64,000 nt of DNA from Baylisascaris procyonis (GCA_037389465.1 JAZARR010000088.1:3782001-3846000), one strand, 5' to 3'; shown: positions 45,261 through 59,140, counted from the stretch's first letter. Translations and numbers: made by a program. Notes: generated by a model from the sequence alone, not told the origin.

Positions 45261-48012
45261 CATCAACGAACATTATTACTAAAAACTAATAAGTTCAATA
45301 ATTATCGCGTATGAGAGTTTATAATTGAATGGACGATGATCGAATTGATAGAAAGATATTAACAAATCTCTGTGAAAATTTTATTTATTTATTTATTTAT
45401 TTTTGTTACCATTGAACAAGATGACATCATAAACTAAGAGTTCTTTTCCAGGTATTGGTAGAATTCCTATTTTTCTTACCATCTATCCCTTCCAATAACT
45501 GCCTCTCCTATATTCGCTCTTTTTTATTTCATGGTCATTTTTATTCCCTTATATACTTTCTTTTGTTTTCGTTATATCGGTCTCATTTTGGAGTATATTT
45601 TAGTAACTCACTAAAATCTTTATAAGTGTTTCCGTTCTCTATTCGTACAATAATATATCCTTCTTTTATGTTACTCACAAATCACCGTACTTTATTAGTG
45701 GAAATGATAAATTACGAACCCTCGCTAAGCATTCGCCTTCCCAGAGCCGTCTTGTCGAATCTTCTGATTGAGGGATCACGAGAAACGATAAATCAACGCA
45801 AATATATAAGCTTAAACTTTATGAAAGATGATATTTTTCTTTTCAAACATAAATAGTATTCTAACAATTCACATAATAAAGGTTTTTATTAGTTATTAAA
45901 ATTTTACAACCTTTAATAACCGTAAATGGAACAAAAAAAAAACCGGTAAAAAGAGCATAAACGTTTATCATCAATATTAAGTGCATGAACAATGCGAGAT
46001 AGTATTGGAAAATTAACAAGAAAAAAATCAATAAAGCTATTGAGCGGATCATCGCACAAATATTGACGATTGTCATGTCGCGATAGCTGCATTTATTCAC
46101 CAGATCAGAGAAAAACCCATATATGTTCTCTTCTCGACCCTACACTAAAATATTAAAGACAGCCGTCTGTCACTATGACGCTTCATTGTTTGTGATAGGC
46201 TAATTCTTGTCGATACAGAAGAAAAAAAAGTGCGCCGAAAGTTTTTTTTTTTTTTTGAACAATGATAAAATTTTAGAAAATACCTCAACCTGAAGGATGA
46301 TTAAGATCGTTTCAGTATTAAGTTCTCAGCATTAGAGAAATGGTTGTGAATCTCATAATTAGCAAAATTACTCTATATTACAAAAAAAAAAAAATAAATA
46401 AATAAATAAATAAAACCCAAATGACAATAATTGAAAACCTTGTAATTATATAAAAAATTTTTAACAATAATTTCCGCTTGTTTATGAGAGAATCGATATG
46501 CGTAAATAATAATGTTTATAAATCGTATAAGCTTTATCCCTTCATTTCAATATTCCATTTCTTATTTCCTTTAATAAAAAAATACTCTAACATACTCATA
46601 CTATAAGAAATTTTTTATTTTACATAATTATAGGCTAATTTTTGAATATTCTAATTCCACTTTATTCTTATTAAAGAGAGATTTTTATTTTATTATAAAA
46701 GCGATAAAAATTGCGCTGAATTTTAATCGCACATTTCTTTTTGCATATGACTATCTTTTATAGGATGCCATCCGATTTTCACTCGACGTTTACTCGACGT
46801 TTGTGCTATAATTTTTGCGTTCTCAAATTTAAGCTGCACTATATTATTCGTTAAATTATATCTCATAATTTTCTCAATTAAAATAAAAGTTCAATATATA
46901 ACACTTAACATCTGCGCAGTTATCACTCCAAATTCTTATTAAAAGTGTGTTATAAAAATGCCTCATTGTGTGTTATGTGTAAAATGTGCTCTATCTAATG
47001 CCTATCATTCCAAAATAAAACTAATTTACAAACTTTTCAACTTAAAGAGGAGGCGTTGAAATGGAAAGAAATGAAAAAAAAAATCAATATTTTTCTTCAG
47101 AAAACGCCAAACATATATTCGACTCCAGCATATAATCTATAAGCGGGACGATGAAAATAAACGAAGGGAAGTGCAATATTTAACAATATTGAAGAGAGTA
47201 CTTGTGATATATAAAGGCATAAAGGATATAAATAAAGGTATGAAAGTATAAAAAAAAAAGGTAAAATAATATAAAGAAAGGACTCTCTTATTGAAGATTT
47301 TCTACGAAACGGTAAACACCATATTTTCATATCAACAAACTTGCATTTTATATAAAATAAGAAAAAAAAAAACATAACAACAATTTTTAAAAACATAATT
47401 CGATCAAAGAGACCGAGAAAAATTATTACGGTGGACAATTGCGCCACAACCTGACAATTTTTTGTGAAAAAATATACTTTTTTTAAATTTATTTTTTGCT
47501 TATTTTTTAAAGGTTTATTTCAATTCGTTGTTTTTTTTCTATGAGAAAAATAAATGTTTGCTCACTTCTAAGAAACGAAAAGAAATCGAAATATGGAAAA
47601 GAGTCGAGATGACTATCATAACAGAGCATACGAATAACATTAAAAGAAGAGATAGCACAAATGAATTTAGTATCAATCAACGAACAAATATTAACTAATC
47701 TGAAGCAAAAAAAACGAATATTAAAAAAAATACATCAGGAAAGCTAATAATTTACGATAATATAAGACGAGTGACCTCTGGTCACTTGACCTGTGGTCAC
47801 TTATTCATTCTTCGATAAAAGTGCGCACAGAAACAATTGACCACCCAACTTAAAGATTTGTGAAGCAAATTACACAAAACCACTTCGTCCTTTCGTTGCT
47901 TAAAAATACGATAGTTTCCAGCTTTGAGCATATTGCCTCAATATTCGACTTGTTGGATGTGTAAATAATATGTAAGGCGAGTAATCAAGCTTAAGTTTTA
48001 AGGCCGACGAAT

Positions 48013-48085
48013 TTGTCTGAAGTTGTCTGGACCTTGTCTGAAGTTGTCTGGGGCTTGTCTGAAATTGTCTGGAGTTCATCTGAAG
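48013..48085. repeat. 21-bp tandem repeat, about 3.5 copies
   Basis: Units of ttgtctgaagttgtctgg plus three variable bases. Each unit is itself a near-duplication of a ttgtctg half, so the array has a 21-bp period with an internal 10-11 bp sub-period. It is 100 bp upstream of the orphan exon at 48188. Confidence 0.8.
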
Positions 48086-48187
48086 CATTTCTCCTCACTA
48101 GTTTAAAATTAATGGTTCCGAAACGATTTTTTAAATTGCATCTGTGCAACTAGCTGTCGGCAAGCAACGCACTCTGAAGTTCTGTAG

Positions 48188-48337
48188 GTTCGACCTGTAA
48201 AACTTTCAAAACAAATTGTTTTTCCACCAATCAGCAAAACTTTGAAAATTTTGGCCGATGATTTCGATTGGCAAAATTTTGAAATTTGTGTCAGTCTTTT
48301 GGATCGATTAGATCCCGGAGTATTGACTTGGGAAGAA
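48188..48337 (+). CDS. Isolated exon-like ORF of unknown gene
   Basis: Exactly 50 codons, phase 0 to phase 0, between an acceptor-like tctgtag and a donor-like gtaatt. The composition is strikingly protein-like, with segments KQIVFPPISKTLKILADDF and FEICVSLLDRLDPGVLTWEE. The frame closes soon after the donor. I could not find partner exons within several kilobases on this strand, and I do not recognise the family. It may be one exon of a gene with very long introns, a relic exon or, less likely, chance. The antisense frame is also open but reads less like protein. Confidence 0.45.
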
Positions 48338-51300
48338 GTAATTTCTGATGGATTTGATTGTTTAACTTTTATTAGTGTTTAAGAATTCGATGATGGGTAT
48401 GGAAGGTATCTTGTGGGTTGATTGTGCGTTTATATGACATAGTACCTGATCGGTTGAGGTGTTAATTACAGAATTCGATGAACCACTAAAAACATTTCAT
48501 AGTGTGAATGAAATGCTCCCAAATACGAGTAATACTCTCGATAGAATTATTTTTATTTTTGAGAATAAAACAAATTTTTATTGAAATCGTATTTGCATAT
48601 CAAAGATTTCATTGAATTTATAGTGTCAGTTTTTTCGTGGCGGTAAACAGTGGGTCGTGAAGTGAATCGAAAATTGGTAAACGATGGATTGCATAATGCG
48701 TTGTTAGACGGTAAATAGTAGTTTGTTGGATTGGATATGAGTTGATGTGGAAGGCAATGGGTAGGGAAGTGTGAGAAGGTAAGCAGTGAGTTATCTGGTG
48801 AGTTTGTAAATGGTTGCTTGTGAGTATGAGTTGGGAAAGGATTGGCTGCGGAGGTTGAGTAAAAGCGTCTTTGGCCATTTAGGTTCGGTCACTTCCGCCT
48901 TGGCCACTTGTGCTGGTCATTTATACCCGAACCACTTGCACCTTGGCCACCTGTGCTGATCGTCTGCAGGCTTTAATTGAATTAAAAGTCTGCTTTGGCG
49001 TTCTTTCTCGTTTTTAAATTTCCCAACAATGTTGCCTGCTTCTTTAAGCTTATTTGCTTTCTTGATTTGTCTGTTTGTCTGCTTCCTTGTCTGCACAAAC
49101 TTGTTGGTCCAGGTCGTAATTGCAGTTTCTTTGTGGTAAGAAGTAAGGAAAAATTCGGAAGGGTGCTTAAGAAACTGCGGATTTTTCTCTCACCAATAAA
49201 GGTATAAAATTACCCTCTATACCAACCAAAAGAGTGTGGGTAAATGGAAGCCCGGCGCTTCAAGCTTCTTTATTGCACACGCTTAGGAAAATGTTGGAAG
49301 GGTTTACATAGCTAATTGCATGTATCGAAGGAAGAAGGGGGGAGCAGAGGTGTTATCACCCTAACTTTCTGGTCATAAAGCACTCTCATATTTCTCTCTT
49401 TTTCCCTTTCTTCATGATCTGACTTGAAAATTTGTTAGAAAGCTTTCGAGCAGTAAAAATTTTGACATTCATTCACATACCGGCAAAAACTATTCGTGTG
49501 AAAGGATACTGTGATAAGTCAGAGATACAGGTAGGCTTCTTTTAGCAGAGAATTTTGTAGCAGAGCAATGATCGGGCAACGATCAGCGTCTCTTTGGCAG
49601 TGAATTTTGCGGAAAACCTTCGCAAGGCTTCTCTGCCCTTCCTCTTCATCCAATTTCTGGATGAATCGAAGCAACCTTAACTGCAAGAAGAGGGAGCCCA
49701 ATCATAAACCAGAGATAACGAGGAGGCCAACCTTTGGATTCCTTATTTCCCCCCTTCCCCTCCTCCGCCAAAGCAACTGACAGATGGATGTTCCATTCTC
49801 GTAATTCGGTGACTAGTTTTTCTCCTCACCTGTAAGCAACCTTTCCAGCATAAATTTTCCTCGCCATTTTCAGAAGGTTGACTCAAAGCAGTACGGCATG
49901 GGACCTCTTACCTGATGAAAACCTTCCCCTTACACTCTCCCACCCCTAATTAGGTCACCAATCATAAGGTTTATAGCACACCCTAGATATGTTATTCAAA
50001 AACACGTTCGTTTTCCGAAACTGTATTTTAGAATTTCCGAAATCACAGTCTTCATTTCTACGAGGCCTTAGTAAAGTTTGGACTGCTGAATCGGCAGGAC
50101 TTCAACTGATACATCACTCAATACTGTAGAACACCGGCTGAATGTCCGCCAGTCCTCGGTGGATGAGAGGGATTCTGGAAAACATTGCGAGGATTAAAAC
50201 TTACTTTCGAAGGATGCAAGAGTCGGGTAAGTTTGGGTTGTATTCGGGTAAACAGGTTGCAGGGGTGGGATTCTAAGTATGACATCTTTACCACCGATCT
50301 CAGTAAGGATGCCCTGACGACTAACCATTTGTTGCCTAGCTAACACAGCCAAAGTGTCATATGTAAGTGTAGTGGTTTCTTAAAAAAGCCGACTTTATAG
50401 CGATTAGAAAACCATAGTTAAGGACAGCTGTTTATCAACATTTGCCAACTATCGTAGTGGTCAATACCGGTTGGTCTCAACGATAAGCACTCACATGTAG
50501 TCAAACGTGACGCTAGTGGTCAACACAAGCCCGCTGTGGTTTTGCTTATTTCTTGTAGAGGTTGCGTGTCAAGACATCAATATTGTGCTGCAACGCACTG
50601 AAGGGGTTAATTCGAATGGTAAAGAGCGACGAGTGGCACTCTAGCGGTGGCGGGTGAGGTGGGCAGAGCAGCATGCGGTTGATTCTGTCGGTTTCATTCT
50701 ATTTCGGCGTTTTGGGAAGCGGGTTTCGGAGTTATAGGAGTTCCATTCTCTTCAATTGGACTCAGTTATAGAGTTTGTGCGCTTCCACTTAATCCTAAAA
50801 TATACTTAGGTAATCCACAATGTGGACTGTTATTATTCGCCAAAGTTGCATTGTTATTTAAGGCTTTATTATTGCTGTTATTATTGCTACTATTATTATT
50901 CGTTAATTGAAGTGATAAGTTTATGATTGATCGATTAGTGAGGAAATTTTTTATTCAAATATATATAAATTATCGCTCGCCATTTTATTTCATAAAGCGA
51001 ATTATTTATGTTGCCATGGAGAGGGTAATTGTTAAAGAGTTAAAAAATTTTTTTTTTTTACATACTCCACTAAATCAAAAATAGTGCTGCACAATCAATG
51101 GTTTTTGTTTATGATTTCTGCCAAAAGCTCTTTGCATATAATTATACAAATTTACGTATATAAATACTTGAAGGAATATAAGATCACCGTCGTAAGCTAT
51201 AGAACATTTCGCTTTTTTATTGTTAGGCACTGTTTAAATATTTTTAGTGGTTCTAGGACTTCATGTCTTTTTTTTTAGTAATTGTTATTCCATCTTTTAA

Positions 51301-52544
51301 ATTAAGAGTTGTTCATATGAGAAAGTTGAAACTTTAGTGCAAAGTTTGCTGAGTAGATGCTCTCGAGTTTGAGTCATGCTGCTTAGCTACAGCGTCTTTT
51401 TTTCTCTTGGCACGAGTTCTATCAGATCTGATAAGCTACGCTTTTCACACTTGATAGAGCCATTCGGGGCTCTGAGCTTCGAAAGTTCATTCTCTAGTAG
51501 ATGATATAGCTATACTAATACTCTCTGAGATCTTATTGAATAAGTGCTTGAGGGAACTAAGTGATAAAATTCGAGAATTACTTGGGTTAATGCAAAATAT
51601 TGGTGTGGATATCGGAAAATATAAATTTTGGATTTGAACGCTTTCAAAAGAATGCAAAAATTTGGGAATTCTAAATTTCTTCGATGTGAAAGATCTACTA
51701 GAATCAAGATGCCGAAAGTGGCATATTTGAGGTGTCCTTCAGATAAAGGTTGCTTTTGTTTTCGAAAATTCAACCTTATAAATCAGTCTCGTACGTACTT
51801 GCTAATACGTTGATTTCGAAGGTTATCTGTGTGGTGCATCAAGGTTAGACCACACACGTAACAGACATTGACATCGGACGCCGTGCATATAGAATGCGTC
51901 CGTTTCGTTGAAGTTCCTAATGAGAGAGGAGGCGAACTGCTGCGTCCATCTTATCTGCTGAAGTGCCCATAAGCGCGCCACATCAATTTCAAATGAATAG
52001 ATGTTGTATTGTATTTGTGGACGTATCATTGAAATGTTTTATCACTTATGCTTTATTACTGTATTCGTTTTATATTTCGTGTAAATATTTCCTATTCTTT
52101 CATTCTTTTTGAGAGAGAAAAGAGGAAGAAGAGGGGAAAATTTTATTTGATGATTCAACGATGCGATTTTCAGATTGTAACATATCTTCCGTATTCAGAT
52201 GAATTCAGGCTTATTCGCGGAGGTTATGTTTTTTATGTTTATTCGATTTGATACGATAAGGTATGCTAATCAGCCAGCTAATACTAGTAATTTAAACTGA
52301 CAAAGCAATTGTTTGCTTGATAGAGAGATTTTATTTTCGTATTCGGCTTGGTTATTTCAATAGAAAGAGTCGTCGTTATTCGTTCCGTTATTTAATTTTA
52401 CCAGTTCAGTAATAGCGCCTTCGTTCTTTGGATACGAATTGTGGAGTATTTAATTGTACTTTGTGGCAGTCGCCAGCAAAAACATAAACAAGAGTGCTTC
52501 TTTCATTCTTTCACCATTACGTTGCCAGTGGATTGAAAGACAAA

Positions 52545-52652
<108 letters not shown>

Positions 52653-53334
52653 CTTTATATACTGCTGTTTTTGCACTTAGCTGTTTATTCCACTAAAAGT
52701 ATCGGGACCTACCTTATGAGGCTTTCAATATACCCCTGAGAATACTCTTTAACACTAATAAAAGTTATATATTTGTGAAATGTTGCTCGTTCCATCTCAA
52801 CAATATTTTTTCCTTCATTTTTCTTCGAATATGATCTCATTCCCTTACTTAGCATCATCTATCACCAAACTCGAAACTTTTTGCATTATCTTGCTGAAAT
52901 TTTTGAGAAAAATAGATTCCTTTCAATCCATCAATAGTAGTGAAGCTCTCTGAAAGTCCTTAAATATAAAAGCTTTCATCATATATTTTAATTCATCTTT
53001 CTTTCCACTTGATTAAATTCTTGTATCGCTTCTGATTTCTTCGAATATTCTGTTCATAAATATTTTTGAGTTTATAAGTTGAAATATTTTAAGTGAAATT
53101 ATTAGAAGTATTTCAGAGATCATCACCGGGATCTTATATGTTAGGATGTTTGAAGTTTGCATCCACTCAAATAATAACAATGAATCGTTATTTGTTGATA
53201 TGTAGAGAAGTCGGAATTCTGAAAATTTTACTCTATAAATTTCGAAATCAGCAAAAAAAGAAAATTATTGTGGCTGAAAAAAAATATTTGAACAAAGATT
53301 TTTTTTTTTATTAATTAGCATATTATTCTTTTTC

Positions 53335-53340
53335 TTTATT
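53335..53340 (-). terminator. CTDSPL2 polyadenylation signal candidates
   Basis: AATAAA on the minus strand about 80 nt beyond the CTDSPL2 stop, with a second copy at about 53307-53312. Both lie inside a directly repeated ttattaattagcatat block. Confidence 0.5.
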
Positions 53341-53419
53341 AATTAGCATATACAGCTCTATGCGATTAATAAAATGACTGTTTATATGTACATATGACAT
53401 GCGTTAAGAAACGCAATAT

Positions 53420-55685
53420 TTAGACGATATCACAGTGGGGCAACGGTGGGAGAAGTTCACGAATTCGATACCTGGCTCGTAGAATAGTCCTCACATCGCT
53501 TTTCTAAAATTTATTCATCTTTATTAAAGTTCATTTCAGTTCTATTTCAAAAACGGATAAGAAAACAATAAGAAGGTATTGTCAGAAGAAATGAAATTCG
53601 AAGGTCTATGCACCATATTGTAAGGTTAAAATCAAAAATTTGTCAAAAGTTGACGAGTAGATGAATGTAAAAAGTTCGGTATACGCTATCATTTGTAGCT
53701 GTCACTTCTAAGAAATGCAAAGTTTACGGCTGTCACGTGATTTTGTTATACATAAAACTTTGTGAAGCCTCTTATTACGTCACCGATTCTTAATAAGTTG
53801 CACTTTACTTCATTCACTTTATTCAAGCGGAATGTTGATGATTCATGTTTACAGCACCAATAAAATAAAACATTTTAATTTCTAAAACGTTAACTTCCGT
53901 TGTTGTTTTTGACGAAATTGATATCTCTTCATTGGCGTTGTAAAAGAAGTACCAATATAGGGCTAAGAATGTTGTCCTGAATGTACTTTCTTCATTTGGG
54001 TAAGTGCAGGTAACTTAGCTAATTCAGGTAACACGTTAGAGGAAGTCGAGCGAATCAACGCTGTACCTAAAGAGCACTGTTCAAGTTCATGCTTCCTTTT
54101 CAGTGCATCAATCAAATTTGCAGGATGCATCATCCATGTATATAAGTCAGTGCCTTCTACCAGATCTTTTTATAAAAATGAACGTGAAGGAAGGACCGGA
54201 ATCTACATCGGCTAGCTCTGTGTGCTTTAAGCTAGTGCTTGAAAGCCGAGTACGTAAGACAAGTTTTCTTGTATGCTATTGTTTTCGATCTTAAATCTCA
54301 AATTTTTTTTATAGATTTAATTGGAGTTGGTACTTAGAAGGTTTATGGACGCTGCAGTCGTTTAAAAAGCAGAGTCAAGTAGAAACCTTCTTAATAATAC
54401 TGTGGGAGTGAAGCTTACAAACAGGTAGATATAAGGCATGGTCAGTGGTATGGGAAGGATGTTAGGGAGGGGGAAGGGGGTATGTAATATATTATTTTAT
54501 ACCTGGTTAGTAATGTTTTCAAGGAAAGGGATAAGCTTGAGAAGTTCCTGGTCATCCTGTTCAAAGAACCAGCTCTCGATGGGGATACCATTGTCGATTT
54601 GATAAGCGAATGATTGCAGTGAATTATCAATAATAATAGTTTTCGATAGATCTCTTCCAAGAATGGTTAGATCCTTTATGTAGTTGCCATAGACGAATAC
54701 ACAATGTTCCCGAAAGAGTCGATGTCGGATGAGACGTTTTCCTGGATCGAGTAAATTCTGTAAGAATATTTTTTAGTCATTGCAGAGTTTATTATAGGTA
54801 AACAAAGGTGCTGTGAATTTTGCACTGAAAAATATTTTCTTTTATAGGTTGTAGTGATGAATTTTCAACCATCAAATAACTTTCAACATATAAGCGTTTT
54901 AATTACTGAATTGTAATTTTAGTGAGGAATTTTTTTTTCGGTCCGTTTAATTTCGAATTTCGCGCTAATTTTTTTCTATTTTTATTTATCTCTTTTTTTT
55001 AATTTCTTTTATTTGCAAATATTGAGCGTACGAAAAAAAATGGAAAGTGAAAGATGTGTATTTTTTGGAGGTTCAGTGAAAAATACATGATGTGTTTGCA
55101 TTTTACGCAGTGAATATTGTTGAGAACAGGTGCGTTATGTGCACATGCGCCATACACGTTGATGGCGTTGTGCATGAAAGGCAATCACCGACCAGTAATT
55201 TGTCTGCATAGACGCGTTTACTTGCTGTGAAGAGTATAATTTCGAACGATTGTGATAGTCTTTCAAGAAACTCGTGAAGATGAGGTCGAACCCGAACATA
55301 AACCTGTAAAATTGTGAAGATTAGATACATACGAACTTTAATCTGCAATGTTCACTTATATTTAATAAGTCGGAGTCACACGCGAAAGTTTTGAAGAGTT
55401 TGTAATGAGCTTAGAGGATTGATAGCAGTATTTATGATACGATTTCTGCAAATGGGCCAACATATTCACGAAGGGAAGGTGCTAAAAGGTCTCGTCTGAA
55501 CTCACCTTAATCGTTGCTGGATCCTGAAAAGTGAATAGGAAGTATTAGTTACCTGATAAGTATTGTCTTGAAAGTGGACTGGAAACGTAAGTGATGCGTC
55601 TGGAAGTTCGGTTAGGCTACAATGTACCAGTGTTTCATCCTGCAAAGGAATGAACTCAACAGAATACTTCCAACTACTTTCTTCG

Positions 55686-55749
<64 letters not shown>

Positions 55750-56604
55750 ATACAAAGTACATATATAGTACAAAACAAGTAAAAATTCTGGGACAAGCTG
55801 ATTTTTGTTAATGATTTTTCGCATTCCCTCAATGAAGACAAAGTTTGATGAAACTCATCAATAATGAGGGAAGCTAAATTTTCCAAGGTCTCGGAGGGGG
55901 CTTTATTCGAAGTGGTACGGTGTATAGATAATTACTTCTGTACCTTATGCTTAGTGTGGCAAGAATATTGAGAGAGGACGAACCAAGTCCAAAACTAGCG
56001 CGAATTCTGGCGTTGATCGAGTCCTGAGTGGTAACGCTGGACATCGGAAACGCATTTCGTCGCTGAGAGGAGGAAGATGGCGTAGGAGGTGTATTCTGCA
56101 ATTTATCATTTTATTATACTGCATTACCATCATCTAAATGTAAGGTTACACTTCTCTTCTTTTTATGGGAATAGGCTGAACATCGAAACTTGTGTTTGTT
56201 GAATTTATCACTTGTGATACGCACTTCTTAAGCTTACAAACCGATCATATCAAATAATATAAGATGGGGAATAATACGACCTCTCAGTACGTTAAGGATA
56301 GCTAGTTGTCTAGTTGGTATCATGGTCAACATATTTACCAGATATAACGATGATTTTACTAGCTTAGGCTTATATCAATCGTGTCGTATGAACGTAACAT
56401 AGAAATCTGCATCACAATGGTGGTTGAAACCAAGTGTGCACATGCATTTAGGAATGTCATGCCGAAAAAATATTTTACAATAGATGGTGTAAGGAGCGGA
56501 ACTTACGAATCGGAGTCGATGAGTGGCATATTGACAGGTTGTGTTTGCAGATGTTCGGGTACACTACAAATAAGCGTTGGATCATCTTCATCGCTATCCT
56601 CCAT
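53420..56604 (-). CDS. CTDSPL2: CTDSPL2-type FCP/SCP family protein phosphatase
   Basis: HAD-fold Ser/Thr phosphatase related to RNA polymerase II CTD phosphatases, expected in the nucleus. Exons: 56604-56507, 56095-55984, 55639-55553, 55303-55193, 54757-54503, 53503-53420. All phases agree. The catalytic DLDET is split by an intron and reads [16 protein letters not shown], followed by [76 protein letters not shown] and C-terminal [18 protein letters not shown], which matches the CTDSPL2 tail. From the ATG at 56604 the protein is only about 248 aa (human 466). The frame stays open for 18 codons before that ATG (KRKRRRYEV, like the basic N-terminus of CTDSPL2), so a 5' exon is probably missing. 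A donor near 56836 could supply it. Confidence 0.9.
55688..55745. repeat. (AT)n microsatellite in CTDSPL2 intron
   Basis: About 29 TA units in the intron that splits the DLDET catalytic motif. Confidence 0.95.
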
Positions 56605-58612
56605 AACCTCGTAACGCCTCCTCTTCCTTTTCGCTTCGATAACTTGCAGCAACTTGCCCACTTATACGGCCGGCGACAACCGCCCGCTGTCTCTCTCTCT
56701 CTCGTTAACTGCGGATCGATACACTCTTCGTTTTCGTATTGGCTCGTTGCCCATCGTGTTTCCCGCCTGCTTTTCGAGCGTTTCTTCCTCTCTGATCGTT
56801 TTTCTCTTTTCCCATCGTGTTTGCTCGCCTCACCTTCAATGCACATTTCGTGCACTCGCTGCTCGTATATTTCGATGACGATGCGATGCGCTTGCGGAAC
56901 TTTCTGATGCCAAACGTTTCGCACCAACCATTCACATGGATCTCTTCCAGGGAATATAATAGAAGCATAGAAGGGGAGGTGCATCACCAATAAAGAGCTA
57001 CTTAAATGCATACAATATTAGTGTGGTTGTAGTTGTTTATTGCTGTTTTGTTTTTTTAATGGGCAGCTATCTGTCATGAATGGGCGTTACCTTGGTTACA
57101 GGTTGCATGCAATCGATGAGAGTGCATTCGAAAAGGTTGGGGGATGTTGTTTGATTGATGAAACCGCTCGCTTTCGTTCGCTATTGCCCGAATTGAATGA
57201 ACAACTAGTGCACAATGTTTCGTTGCTCTTTCACTCTTATGTATGCTTTTCATCGACAGAGATGTATATATTGAATGCACATGCAAAAAAAGCACTCCCA
57301 CTCATGCTATGCACGGATAATTGCACTTACAATTCCATCTCATTGCATTTCCAACAATATGATGCGCTTTCCTGTTTCTGTTTAAATTTAATTTCATAAG
57401 CATTGTTTAAAGATCAGAACAAGGGATCCCTCAAGTCTTTTCACCAGCTCATTCAATTGCTAGCAGTTAAAGAAGTTCGGGTGTAGTGCTTTATATTCAT
57501 GATCACTACGGGAAGAATTATTGAATGGAAGTAGAGGTCTTTTCTTGAGGAATGTAGTTTCCTTCCTAATTCGCTAACTTCCATATATAACGCAGAGGTG
57601 CGAGAAATAGAATGGTCGCTGATCACAGAAAAGCGCAGTAACGAATATCCTGAGGTCGTATTGCTGCATGCTTTGATTTTGTAGCCATTAAATGTATTTT
57701 CTGGACGGATAGAAAAGGTTTATATTCGTTTTTATTTTCACGTCGACAGATAAGCCAAGATGCATTCAAAAGGAATGAAGATTAGATTACAGCGACGGGA
57801 CTGATAGGTGAAAAGTTTTGCGCAGGAAAACTGGAGCTAAATTCATATGGCTGAAGCGGTTTTAGTGATGCTGTTTGATATGCTTCTTGAGAGGATCTTC
57901 GAAAAGAATAGGTGCCCAGCGCAATCACACGCTATTTGTCGTCGCATCACAAAAAGCAATTCAACAATTCATGTTTACACTCGAGAATCGGAGCGATCAT
58001 CCAATATAAGGGGACGTGTTGAATTCATTTGTGCATCTGCTTGTCATGATCGTCGTGAGTTATTTCCGCTTGAGGTATCTAAGACTCTTTAAGGCTAATT
58101 TTTTAAAAATGTACCCAAATAGTTGGTTGATTATTCGAAAATACTGAGGAAATAATAACTGAACTCCATAATCAGGCAATCGTTAAGCGCTTTGAATTAT
58201 TATCCAAAAGTCCACTAAAGATGCCAAGGTGAAATTTCATCGTTTTTTTTTTTTTTGCGGAGGGGGGTTTCGCGAAGGAGGCAGGTGTGACTAAAGTGTT
58301 GTATATTTGTTTCCCAGAGTTGATTGCTGTATCAAGGTCGTATAAACTACCAAAGAGGTGATCTTATTACCGTTCCTTAGAGAAGTTTTAAACCAGAGCT
58401 GTTAGAACCTTGAAGAGAAAGAGTAGATTAATTTCTCTTATAGCTACATCACCGTTAAGAAAAACATTTTCGATCGATGTTGCAGATGAATGTCGCAACT
58501 ACGCTTATCGCATTTGTGCATCGTTGATTTTCTTTTTAAATTAACTTCCGCATTCCATGCACTATAAAATCGACTCTACTATTTATTGCGCTATGAAAAT
58601 TGTGTTGGTTTT

Positions 58613-58692
58613 ATTTTGTCACAAGTGGTTTGTTTCGTCGATGCGGCTTGTTTGTTTTACCTTGTCATAGGTGGTTTGTTTCGTCGATACAT
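58613..58692. repeat. Tandem duplication, 46-bp period
   Basis: Two copies of a tgtca-a/t-aggtggtttgtttcgtcgat block about 46 bp apart, upstream of CDC6. Confidence 0.7.
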
Positions 58693-59125
58693 TTAGGTAC
58701 ATTTAAAAACCTGTTACTTCCTGCATTATATTTGTTCAGTGTGCATTTGATTTGCTTAACCCCTCATAGAAGTTATGTCATCGAGCAATTTTATATGATG
58801 CGTTCCTTTCAAATGAAAACTCAAAAAGGTGAAGTGAACATAGTTTCTATATTTGCTAGCTCTAAGGAAGCGGTCGTCTCATTTAAAATCTTTTTTTTTT
58901 TCATATTATTTCCAAATTACCTATTTATTTGCGTTGAAGTACCAATTAGCATTATTAGGAACGTTATCGGTATCAAAGTAATATTTTGTTTAATTGATTT
59001 CTTTATTGCTTACAGCCTTTATTGTTTACATTGTTGGCGAATTCTTTGAGCAATAAACGAATGTTCGCAAAAGAAACTCTAAGATATGGTCACATTTGCG
59101 TCACTTGTTATTTCGATTGGAATTT

Positions 59126-59140
59126 CAGTAAAAAGAGGCG
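59126..59140 (+). promoter_or_regulatory. Probable trans-splice acceptor of CDC6
   Basis: ggaatttcag is followed by an in-frame TAA and then the CDC6 ATG at 59141, 12 nt after the acceptor. The in-frame stop right after the acceptor excludes an upstream coding exon joined here in that frame and fixes the start. Confidence 0.6.

Larger units (their letters stand above)
56605..59140. other. Divergent intergenic region, CTDSPL2 / CDC6
   Basis: About 2.5 kb. The left part (to about 56970) is GC-richer and open in two basic-rich minus-strand frames; it probably holds the 5' exon or leader of CTDSPL2. The plus frame at 57040-57399 (119 codons) has no family match. A 46-bp direct duplication containing ggtggtttgtttcgtcgat lies at about 58613-58692. 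The rest shows nothing I can name. Confidence 0.55.

Noticed and set aside
47097..47447. 116-codon minus-strand ORF
   Set aside because: Phe/Tyr/Ile-rich reading of poly-A/T DNA with no recognisable domain.
54103..54294. Plus-strand ORF with an acceptor-like start
   Set aside because: It lies antisense in the last CTDSPL2 intron, and no partner exon or family was found.
56475..57011. 178-codon minus-strand ORF as a gene
   Set aside because: At its 3' end it runs out of frame with the recognised CTDSPL2 exon 56604-56507, and its own content is Arg/Lys-rich without a family match; kept only as possible 5' sequence.
58600..59049. 149-codon plus-strand ORF upstream of CDC6
   Set aside because: Hydrophobic by base composition, starts in a duplicated repeat and has no family match; probably outron.
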